Assembly (NCBI GenBank): GCA_049642465.1
Contig: JBAROV010000116.1
Coordinates: forward strand, 1 to 5,341
Reading direction: 5' to 3'
DNA from: CAWDPQ01 sp049642465
GTDB lineage: Bacteria; Acidobacteriota; Vicinamibacteria; Vicinamibacterales; 2-12-FULL-66-21
Length of the DNA: 5,341 nt
Shown here piece after piece: positions 1 through 5,341 of this stretch. The translations under genes and the position numbers were made by a program. Every line of letters begins with the position of its first letter. Within the stretch, counting starts at the first letter, position 1. Below the pieces are notes generated by a model. That model was not told where the DNA came from and did no database searches. It was given only the letters and a program-made list of their open reading frames with translations.

Positions 1-1379
1 GGATCCACACGGCGAATGCGCTACGCGGATACGAACTTGGCCGCTCCGCACGGGATCGCGGTGCGGTGGTCGTGTTCGGCGGCATCCACGCCTCCCTCTT
101 TCCGGACGAGGTGCGCGAGTACGGCGGTGCGCACGCCGTAGTGACCGGCGACGGAGATCAGGTGTGGCGCCGTGTGCTCGCCGATTCCGCGGCTGGAACG
201 CTCGTGCCTCAGTACGACGGCGGCCGCATCGAAGGCGAGGCGTTCTCCCCGGCGCGATGGGATCTGCTGCCGGACGGACGTTACATGTGGGCGTCAGTCC
301 AGACCGTGCGGGGATGCCCCAAACATTGTTCCTTCTGCTCGGTGTGGCGCACCGACGGCCAGAAGCCGCGCCAGCGACACGTGAGCGCCGTGGTTCGCGA
401 AATCGTTCAGCTTCGGCGCAAAGGTTTTCGCTTCGTGCTGCTGGCCGACGACAACTTCTATCCCGTGACGCTTTCCGATCTCGCGGCCGCCGACCGGAGA
501 GAGGACAAACGTCAGCTTGCGGCATTGACGGCGCTCCGTCAGGAGCGGTTCGACCTGATGGCGCAGCTCGAGCGCCTGCCAGCGGATATGGTGTTCTATA
601 CCCAAATCACGATGGAGGCTGCAGAGGATCCGGAGTTTCTGGCGGCGATGCGCCGGGCACGTATCCGCGGAGCGCTGGTGGGCGTCGAGTCGGTGACACC
701 GGAAGGGCTGAAGGCGGTGTTCAAGAATTTCAACGATGCCGGCGAGGCCCTCGTCACGCGGCTGCAGGCCTTTCGCTCGCACGGCGTCCACGTGCTGGGC
801 TCCTTCATTTTCGGGCTGCCGACCGACACGCCTTCGACCTTTGACGCGACTGCGGAACTCGCGCAGCGAGCGGGCGTGGCCTTTGCGCAGTTCGTGATGC
901 TCACGCCCTTTCCAGGCACGGTCGATTTCGCGAAATGGGAACGCGACCCGGCCGGCGGTCCGACGGTGCATGGGATTCCCCTGACCCGCTACTGGCTGAT
1001 TCCCTCCGCTCAACGACCGAAGGTGTACTCACCGCACCCGCTGATGTCGGCCGATGAAATCCGGATGCGGACGCAGGGAGTATGGGATCGTTTCTACCGC
1101 TTGTCCGCGATCTGGCAGCGCTCGAAGTGCGTCAACTCCATTCGCGGTCGGTTGGCGTTCCTGCTGATTTCGAAGTTGTACCGTCAGATGTACGCCAATA
1201 CCGGCATCGCCACCGACAGCGCGCGTGTCGCGAAGTCCGCTCGTCGTGCGCGCCTGCTCGCGAAGGCTGCACAACGACTCTTCATGGCCGCGCCGATGCC
1301 GGAACTCGACGAACCTGCCGGCTTGCCGTCCGCACGCGAACCGAAAGGGCTTGTTGTTCGCGTGATGTCGTCAGGTTGA
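1..1379 (+). CDS. B12-binding radical SAM protein, N-terminus missing; possibly HpnR-like hopanoid C-3 methylase
   Basis: The frame is open from codon 3-5 at the window edge, so the gene starts upstream; the GTG at 66 is only an internal valine. Of 458 visible residues, the first ~45 look like the end of a cobalamin-binding domain (GGIH at residues 26-29). The usual DxHxxG cobalamin-ligand motif would lie off the window. The radical SAM core follows: the cluster motif CPKHCSFC (Cys 105, 109, 112; bases 315-338) binds the 4Fe-4S cluster and SAM, then come ADDNFY (~148-153), LVGVES (~225-230) and FGLPTDT (~270-276). The C-terminal part, with SKLYRQMYANTGIATDSAR (~390-408), looks family-specific. 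Members of this class usually methylate unactivated carbons or rearrange lipids and cofactors. From remembered family patterns I think it resembles HpnR, which methylates hopanoids at C-3, but no hopanoid genes are visible to support this. The radical SAM class is certain; the substrate is not. Confidence 0.9.
   Translation, partial: IHTANALRGYELGRSARDRGAVVVFGGIHASLFPDEVREYGGAHAVVTGDGDQVWRRVLADSAAGTLVPQYDGGRIEGEAFSPARWDLLPDGRYMWASVQTVRGCPKHCSFCSVWRTDGQKPRQRHVSAVVREIVQLRRKGFRFVLLADDNFYPVTLSDLAAADRREDKRQLAALTALRQERFDLMAQLERLPADMVFYTQITMEAAEDPEFLAAMRRARIRGALVGVESVTPEGLKAVFKNFNDAGEALVTRLQAFRSHGVHVLGSFIFGLPTDTPSTFDATAELAQRAGVAFAQFVMLTPFPGTVDFAKWERDPAGGPTVHGIPLTRYWLIPSAQRPKVYSPHPLMSADEIRMRTQGVWDRFYRLSAIWQRSKCVNSIRGRLAFLLISKLYRQMYANTGIATDSARVAKSARRARLLAKAAQRLFMAAPMPELDEPAGLPSAREPKGLVVRVMSSG
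1376..1379 (+). promoter_or_regulatory. TTGA stop/start overlap (translational coupling)
   Basis: The stop TGA (1377-1379) of the radical SAM gene overlaps the proposed TTG start (1376-1378) of the membrane glycosyltransferase. The only purine-rich bases nearby are AGG immediately before the TTG, with no normal spacer, so initiation by ribosomes that have just terminated is the likely route. The coupling is inferred from layout only. Confidence 0.6.
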
Positions 1380-2761
1380 AGCGCGTCAATCCCCGCGTTG
1401 CCCTCTTTCTCGTACTCGCGTGCGGCGCCGCCGTTCGGCTGCTGCTGATGCGCGTGTCGACCGGCATTCTCTCGCCCGACTCGGACAGTTTTTATCGATT
1501 GGCGCAGGCCATCGTCGCCGGTGATTGGCTCACCCACGATCCGTTCAAGACGCCGCTGTACTCGGTGTTTCTCGCCGGATTCCTCGCGGTTGCCCCCACC
1601 GCCACTTCAGGCGCGGTGGCCGTTGGCGTTCAGCACCTGCTTGGTCTGATCGCGACGGCCGTCTTCTTCGCGATTGCCAACAAATTGTTCGGTCTCTGGG
1701 TGGCCGTCGTCAGCAGCCTGCTGTTCACCACGCATGCGCTGCTGCTCTTTTACGAAACCAGCGTCCTCTCCGAGGTCCTCTTTATTGTTTTGCTGGCGCT
1801 GGTTCTGCATCAAAGCGCTCGCGTTCTGACCGAACGTGCGCCGGCGTGGCGGTTTGCGGCGGTGGGCGTATTCGCCGGTCTCGCGACGCTGACCAGACCT
1901 GTGGCCGAGTGGTTTGTCGTGATTCTCGTGGGCCAGATCGTCATCGGCGAACGGGCGTCGCGCCGGTCACTGGTGGCCGCACTGACAGTCGGTATCGCAT
2001 ACACGGTGACGATCGCCCCCTGGATGTTCGTCAACAGCCGATCCTACGAGTTCTGGGGGGTCGGTCTCGGCCGGGGCCTTGGGCTCTTCATGCGGGTGTT
2101 CGATGTCGACAAGCAGCCGGCGATGACCGGTACGGCGTATCCGCTGGTGGAACAGGCGATCGCCGCCACGAACCATGGCAATGCCTACGCCGTGCGGAAT
2201 CAGCTGAACTTTCGCTTGGGACTTTCTGCGAGCGAGACGGACGATCAAATGCTGGGTTACGCGCTCGCGACCGTGCGAGCGCGCCCGGTGTCATTCATCC
2301 GAAACTCGGCGACCAACTGGATGACGCAGCTGTTGATCGTACAGGAGGACATCGAAGTCTGCCGCGCGCGCGAGGGTCCGTATCTCTGCAACAGCCGCAG
2401 CACCGACATGTCCACGGCAATGTTTCCGAATGTGCCTCCTGCGGGCAACCGCCAGCTCAAGCGACGGGTGACGGCCTGGTTTACAGGCGGATACGTCCGC
2501 ATGTGGGTCGTCGTGCCGCTGGCGTTCGTGGGCATGGGGTATGACGCGTTGCGCCGAGCATCAGCGAGTGACCCGCGTGCGAAGCGGGCCGGCATCCTCC
2601 TGATGGCAGCGATTGTCTATTTTTCTGGCGTTCCAGCGCTCATCAATTGGCCGGAAGAGCGGTTTCGACTCCCGATCGACGCGCTGCTGTTCATGTTTGC
2701 TTGCGTCGGCGGGCAGGGCGTCGTGGGGTTCTTGCGGAACAGGTTCACTGTTGTTCCTTGA
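1376..2761 (+). CDS. GT-C fold membrane glycosyltransferase-like protein (family 39 / PMT_2 type)
   Basis: This is a predicted 461-residue inner-membrane protein, probably transferring sugar from a polyprenyl-phosphate donor to an envelope acceptor. TTG at 1376 is chosen because it overlaps the upstream TGA and keeps the first membrane helix (~7-25). The ATG at 1448 would remove that helix, and the open frame back to 1082 is an arginine-rich shadow of the radical SAM gene. After helix 1 comes PDSDSFY (34-40), whose Asp 35/37 sit where GT-C enzymes keep a catalytic acidic residue in the first outer loop. Next are hydrophobic segments at about 60-73, 80-101, 105-125, 129-147, 158-172, 178-190 and 199-219, with YETSVLSE (126-133) and TRP (173-175). 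A long hydrophilic loop (~221-370) contains Cys 329 and 338. Three further helices end the protein, with EERFRLPIDALL (427-438) matching the E-R-[FY]-R-x-P signature common in this group. The ribosome-binding site is weak. Family placement is fairly sure; donor and acceptor are unknown. Confidence 0.82.
   Translation: MKRVNPRVALFLVLACGAAVRLLLMRVSTGILSPDSDSFYRLAQAIVAGDWLTHDPFKTPLYSVFLAGFLAVAPTATSGAVAVGVQHLLGLIATAVFFAIANKLFGLWVAVVSSLLFTTHALLLFYETSVLSEVLFIVLLALVLHQSARVLTERAPAWRFAAVGVFAGLATLTRPVAEWFVVILVGQIVIGERASRRSLVAALTVGIAYTVTIAPWMFVNSRSYEFWGVGLGRGLGLFMRVFDVDKQPAMTGTAYPLVEQAIAATNHGNAYAVRNQLNFRLGLSASETDDQMLGYALATVRARPVSFIRNSATNWMTQLLIVQEDIEVCRAREGPYLCNSRSTDMSTAMFPNVPPAGNRQLKRRVTAWFTGGYVRMWVVVPLAFVGMGYDALRRASASDPRAKRAGILLMAAIVYFSGVPALINWPEERFRLPIDALLFMFACVGGQGVVGFLRNRFTVVP
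2745..2761. other. Convergent 17 bp overlap of two coding sequences
   Basis: The plus-strand glycosyltransferase gene ends with TGA at 2759-2761, while the minus-strand CRTAC1-type gene ends with TGA at 2747-2745. Each 3' end therefore lies inside the other gene. No hairpin followed by a T-run was noticed around this point, so transcripts from both sides probably run into each other. Confidence 0.85.
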
Positions 2762-4397
2762 GGACCACGACCTGATTGGCCGCAACGCCGGTTAGCGTAT
2801 GCCGCGTGCCGCTCGGCCAGAGAATCTCGATGCGGTCGACAGTTTTTGCCGTGCCGAGGCCGACGTGCAAACGGATGTCGTTGCTGCTCAAGTAGCTCGC
2901 CACGTTGCTGATTTCCCTGACCTGGCGCGTTCCGCCTGCATGGACGGTGACTTTCGCCCCGAGGCCGAAGCGATTGCTCTTCGATCCCTGGGCGCGAAGA
3001 ATCAGCCAGTTGTTGCGCCTGGCGCCGCGATTCTTCAGCAAGACGGCCGGGCGGCCCAGATTGGCGACGGCGACGTCGAGATTTCCGTCGTTGTCGAAGT
3101 CAGCGACCGCGAGTCCGCGGCCCACTCGCTCGGCTTGCAGCGCCGGACCCGCCTGGGCGGAGACGTCGCGAAACTTGCCGCCGACGTTTTCGTACAACAG
3201 ATCCTTCTGGGCGTAGGTCAGCGCAGGTCTGAACAGGTGCACGTTGTCGATGACGTGGCCGTTGACGATGTGGATGTCGAGATCGCCGTCGTTGTCGAAG
3301 TCGAAGAGTTTCGTTCCGAATCCGAGCGGGAGGAATCCGGATTCGAGCCCCGCCTTGGTCGTGACATCCTCGAACACGCTTTCGCCGCGGTTGTCGTAGA
3401 GTGTGTTCAGCTCTTCGGAAAAGTTCGTGACGAAAATATCGGGCAAGCCGTTGCCGTTCACATCAGCGCAGTCCACACCCATTCCGGCTTGCGGTTTCCC
3501 GTTCGCGTCGAATCCCACGCCCGCCCCGTAGGCGACGTCGAGAAATGTCCCGTCGCCGTTATTGCGGTACAGAAAATTGCGAACCATGTCGTTGGCGACG
3601 TAGATGTCCTGATCGGCATCGCCGTCGAAATCGCAGAACGTCACGCCCAGGCCTTTACCGGCCGGGTTGGCAATGCCGGCTTGCTGAGACACGTCGGTAA
3701 ACGTCCCGTTGCCATTGTTGCGGAACAGTCGATCCGCCTTCCCATCGAACATCGTCGGCTGACAGTACATTCGGTATCCTGGCTTCCGAAGCCCGCAGTA
3801 CGGATTGTCGTCGAGCCGGTAATCGAGGTAATTCACTACGTAGAGATCCAGATCGCCGTCACGGTCGAAGTCGAAAAACCCGGTACTGGTGCTCCATTCG
3901 TCGGCCCCGCCGGCGACGCCCGCGGCAGCGGTCACGTCCGTGAAGGTTCCGTCGCCGTTATTGCGATAGAGCACATTCGGACCAAATGCGGTGACGTACA
4001 GATCCAGATCGCCGTCGTTGTCGTAGTCGCCCACGGCGGCTCCCGTTTTGTACGAGCTGGTCGCGGTATTTCCCGCCACAGCGGCCCGCTCGGTCACGTC
4101 GGTAAAGGTGCCGTCCTTGTTGTTGCGGAACAAGCCGTTCGACGATCCTGGCGCTCCGTTGACGAAAAAGAGGTCGGCATAGTCGTCACCGTTGTAATCG
4201 ATCCACGCGACACCTGAACCAAACGTCTCGACCATGTATTTGTCAGGCGTGGCGCCGGACTGATGGACGAACGTCAGTTTTGAGTTCGCGGTCACGTCGA
4301 TGAATGGCGCCTCGGACGACGCTGGCGCCTGCTCCTGAGCGGCGAACGCGGAACACGCCAGGGAGAGCGCAGTCAGGACCCGGCGCGCGCCCCTCAC
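2745..4397 (-). CDS. CRTAC1-type exported protein: FG-GAP/VCBS repeats plus ASPIC/UnbV domain
   Basis: A 550-residue predicted exported protein of unknown biochemical role; relatives are common as surface or periplasmic proteins in Acidobacteriota, Planctomycetota and Verrucomicrobiota. It starts with GTG at 4397, which overlaps the upstream TPR gene's stop. The N-terminus is a signal peptide: basic MRGARR, a hydrophobic stretch (7-20) and a likely cut after AFA or AFAA (~19-20). Seven acidic Ca-binding-like motifs of the DxDxDGxxD kind follow at 67-75, 124-132, 176-184, 256-264, 312-320, 366-374 and 433-441, as in the blades of an integrin-alpha-like beta-propeller. Between them recur phrases such as NNGDGTFTDV and VANDM. 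The family-typical CG...YC segment (Cys 201, 212) is present, with further Cys at 255 and 310. Residues ~474-545 form the ASPIC/UnbV domain, including a typical RIEILWPSG (522-530). Length and layout are complete for the family. The final 17 bp overlap the convergent glycosyltransferase gene. Ligand binding or surface interaction is a reasonable inference only. Confidence 0.93.
   Translation of the reverse strand: MRGARRVLTALSLACSAFAAQEQAPASSEAPFIDVTANSKLTFVHQSGATPDKYMVETFGSGVAWIDYNGDDYADLFFVNGAPGSSNGLFRNNKDGTFTDVTERAAVAGNTATSSYKTGAAVGDYDNDGDLDLYVTAFGPNVLYRNNGDGTFTDVTAAAGVAGGADEWSTSTGFFDFDRDGDLDLYVVNYLDYRLDDNPYCGLRKPGYRMYCQPTMFDGKADRLFRNNGNGTFTDVSQQAGIANPAGKGLGVTFCDFDGDADQDIYVANDMVRNFLYRNNGDGTFLDVAYGAGVGFDANGKPQAGMGVDCADVNGNGLPDIFVTNFSEELNTLYDNRGESVFEDVTTKAGLESGFLPLGFGTKLFDFDNDGDLDIHIVNGHVIDNVHLFRPALTYAQKDLLYENVGGKFRDVSAQAGPALQAERVGRGLAVADFDNDGNLDVAVANLGRPAVLLKNRGARRNNWLILRAQGSKSNRFGLGAKVTVHAGGTRQVREISNVASYLSSNDIRLHVGLGTAKTVDRIEILWPSGTRHTLTGVAANQVVVLKEQQ
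3075..4199 (-). repeat. Seven FG-GAP/VCBS acidic repeats within the CRTAC1-type gene
   Basis: Seven acidic loops spaced 46 to 80 residues apart: DYNGDDYAD, DYDNDGDLD, DFDRDGDLD, DFDGDADQD, DVNGNGLPD, DFDNDGDLD and DFDNDGNLD. The similarity is visible in the DNA. On the plus strand GATCCAGATCGCCGTC occurs at 3845-3860 and again at 4001-4016 (156 bp = 52 codons apart), and CCGTCGTTGTCGAAGTC occurs at 3085-3101 and 3286-3302 (201 bp = 67 codons apart). Repeats 1, 4 and 5 depart from the consensus, the fourth having Ala in place of the loop Gly. These are protein-domain repeats, not a mobile or tandem DNA element. Confidence 0.88.
4394..4397 (-). promoter_or_regulatory. GTGA start/stop overlap between TPR and CRTAC1-type genes
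   Basis: Read on the minus strand, GTG (4397-4395) begins the CRTAC1-type gene and TGA (4396-4394) ends the TPR gene, a four-base overlap. This is the classic sign of co-transcription and coupled translation, and it also fixes the start of the downstream gene, whose signal peptide begins right there. Confidence 0.75.
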
Positions 4398-5341
4398 CTT
4401 CGCGTCGGCTCCTTGCGCTGCTTCTGCTGGAGGAGCCTGCGTTTGTCGTCTGGAAGCGGAAAGCCCAACTGGTCCGCGCGCGCGGCGTACTCGGAGGCTT
4501 CCTTGAAGCGTCCCTGAAGCAGATATACCTGCGCCAGATCCCGACTGGTCGGACCGTGGTTGGGGTCCATGTCGAGGACTCTCCGAAATGCCTCGACAGC
4601 GCCATCCAATCGGCCGCGCGCCAGATCGAGGTGACCGCGCTCGATGTCGAAATCGGCTTCGACCTGCTGGGAAGAGAGCGACGCCTGCGTAGAAACACCC
4701 GCCGGTTTGGCCAACACGAGCTGTTCTTCGGCTTTGACGAAATTCTTCCGCAGACGATAGGCACGCGCGAGCTGCAGTCGAACGTCCGGCCGTGCCGGAT
4801 CGATCGTCGTCGCTTGCATCAGAACGCTGAGCGCGGGCTCGACCCGGCCGGCGTCGAGGTACGCCGTCCCCAACCCGAGATATGGCTCAACCACGTCTGG
4901 CTTCCCCGAGACGACCCGCTCGAGTTCGGCGATCGCTTCGCGACGACGTTTCAGATCGTTCAGGGCAAGAGCAACGTAATACCGGGCCTGCGCGAACGAT
5001 TCGTCGGATTTCAAGGCTTCGCGATTCAATGCGAGAGCGCGATCCGGTTTTCCGAGTTGACGCTCCGCCTCGCCGAGCAACGCGAGAAACTGCGGGTTTC
5101 CAGGGTGCTGGGTCAGTGCGGTTTCCATCTGTTCGCGCGCGCCGGTGGGCCTGCCCAATTCAAGGTAAAGCTGCGCCAGGTAATACCGTGCCGGCGCGAA
5201 CTGAGGGTCGATCGCCAGCGCCTGCACGAGCTCCGCCTTTGCTTCTCCCAACATCTCCGGCGAGCCCTGCATCCGGTACGCAATCCCGAGAAGCAAGTGT
5301 CCTTCGGCGGATCGTGGGTCTATTGCGAGGATCGCCTTCAG
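4394..5341 (-). CDS. Tetratricopeptide-repeat (TPR) protein, N-terminus missing
   Basis: The frame stays open to the last base of the window: a codon at 5341-5339 reads Leu and the following residues AILAIDPRSAEGH clearly end one TPR and begin another. The TTG at 5296 is therefore internal and the true start lies outside. There are 315 visible residues forming about eight helix-turn-helix repeats, at roughly 11-47 (with a three-residue insertion), 48-81, 82-115, 116-149, 150-183, 184-213 (incomplete), 227-261 and 262-295. They show the usual LGxAY, G/A-x-x-x-x-A and xxDP landmarks. A Ser/Gln-rich linker (~214-227) breaks the array, and the tail (~298-315) is strongly basic and Gln-rich. TPR arrays are protein-binding scaffolds and have no enzymatic activity of their own. 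Its gene overlaps the start of the exported FG-GAP/UnbV gene, so the two products probably work together. Whether this protein is itself exported cannot be judged without its N-terminus. Confidence 0.92.
   Translation of the reverse strand: MKAILAIDPRSAEGHLLLGIAYRMQGSPEMLGEAKAELVQALAIDPQFAPARYYLAQLYLELGRPTGAREQMETALTQHPGNPQFLALLGEAERQLGKPDRALALNREALKSDESFAQARYYVALALNDLKRRREAIAELERVVSGKPDVVEPYLGLGTAYLDAGRVEPALSVLMQATTIDPARPDVRLQLARAYRLRKNFVKAEEQLVLAKPAGVSTQASLSSQQVEADFDIERGHLDLARGRLDGAVEAFRRVLDMDPNHGPTSRDLAQVYLLQGRFKEASEYAARADQLGFPLPDDKRRLLQQKQRKEPTRR
4409..4414 (-). promoter_or_regulatory. Possible ribosome-binding site AAGGAG
   Basis: The minus strand carries AAGGAG 11 bases before the GTG start at 4397, inside the end of the TPR gene. 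The spacing is a little long (5-9 is usual), so the site may help but is not decisive. It supports the GTG start together with the stop/start overlap and the signal peptide. Confidence 0.4.
4457..5311 (-). repeat. TPR array (about eight ~34-residue units)
   Basis: Units of about 34 residues can be laid in register from the window edge to near the C-terminus, for example beginning at FAPARYYLAQLYLELG (48-63) and again at FAQARYYVALALNDL (116-130), which are alike two units apart. The register is broken once, at a ~14-residue linker after the sixth unit. The repetition is at protein level; no long DNA identity between units was noticed. Confidence 0.8.

Noticed and set aside
1..6. GGATCC (BamHI site) exactly at the window start, suggesting a cloned-insert edge
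   Set aside because: A second GGATCC occurs at 626-631, the reading frame continues sensibly through the first one, and the window end shows no matching site. Chance is enough.
164..844. A 226-codon plus-strand open frame overlapping the radical SAM gene
   Set aside because: Out-of-frame, very Arg/Gly/Ala-rich product with no recognisable motif; a shadow of the real frame.
294..1013. A 239-codon minus-strand open frame inside the radical SAM gene
   Set aside because: Arg/His-rich low-information product opposite a gene with clear motifs; typical of high-GC antisense frames.
1082..1375. N-terminal extension of the glycosyltransferase frame from ATG 1082
   Set aside because: It lies entirely inside the radical SAM gene, is Arg/Cys-rich with no domain, and would put 98 soluble residues before the first membrane helix.
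3085..4016. Repeated 16-17 bp DNA words that might suggest a tandem or mobile repeat
   Set aside because: Their spacing equals whole numbers of codons between FG-GAP motifs, so they reflect the repeated protein loop with shared codon choice.
2799..4217. A 472-codon open frame on the plus strand opposite the CRTAC1-type gene
   Set aside because: Its product is a monotonous Val/Asp/Glu series that mirrors the GAC/GAT-rich acidic repeats on the other strand. The minus-strand reading has a signal peptide and recognised domains, so this is a composition-driven shadow.
4383..4397. Possible lipoprotein signal around Cys 15 of the CRTAC1-type protein
   Set aside because: The residues before the cysteine (LSLAC) put Ser at the -3 position where Leu/Val/Ile is expected; an ordinary signal peptidase I site after AFA(A) fits better.
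4243..4764. A 173-codon minus-strand open frame across the TPR/CRTAC1 junction
   Set aside because: Ser/Arg-rich product that overlaps both real genes in another frame and would conflict with the signal peptide and the TPR repeats.

Overview
The window is GC-rich and almost entirely coding. It holds four genes in two convergent pairs and no intergenic gap longer than a few bases. Both outer genes run off the window edges. No tRNA, rRNA, CRISPR array, insertion sequence, origin or clear terminator was seen. The gene families (an FG-GAP/ASPIC-UnbV 'CRTAC1-type' protein encoded next to a TPR protein, plus a B12-binding radical SAM enzyme) are typical of Acidobacteriota and similar environmental phyla. 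That taxonomic guess is an inference from gene content, not from a marker gene.

Left half, plus strand: a B12-binding radical SAM protein lacking its N-terminus (edge to 1379) is followed by a multi-pass membrane protein of the GT-C / family 39 glycosyltransferase type (1376-2761). The second gene most likely starts at a TTG that overlaps the TGA of the first, so the two look translationally coupled. The radical SAM protein resembles the HpnR-like group (hopanoid C-3 methylase) in layout, but this is a tentative call. If the pair acts in one pathway, a lipid-linked or envelope substrate is the simplest guess.

Right half, minus strand: a TPR protein lacking its N-terminus (window end down to 4394) is followed by an exported CRTAC1-type protein with seven acidic DxDxDG-like repeats and a C-terminal ASPIC/UnbV domain (4397-2745). 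Their junction is a GTGA overlap, which indicates an operon. The exported protein carries a signal peptide and four cysteines in the mature part.

The two operons meet tail to tail with a 17 bp overlap of coding sequence (2745-2761), which leaves no room for a terminator between the stop codons. I see no strong evidence of a new defence, mobile or regulatory system. The most useful points are the corrected gene boundaries, the convergent overlap, the operon pairing of TPR with CRTAC1, and cysteine pairs in the predicted extracytoplasmic regions.
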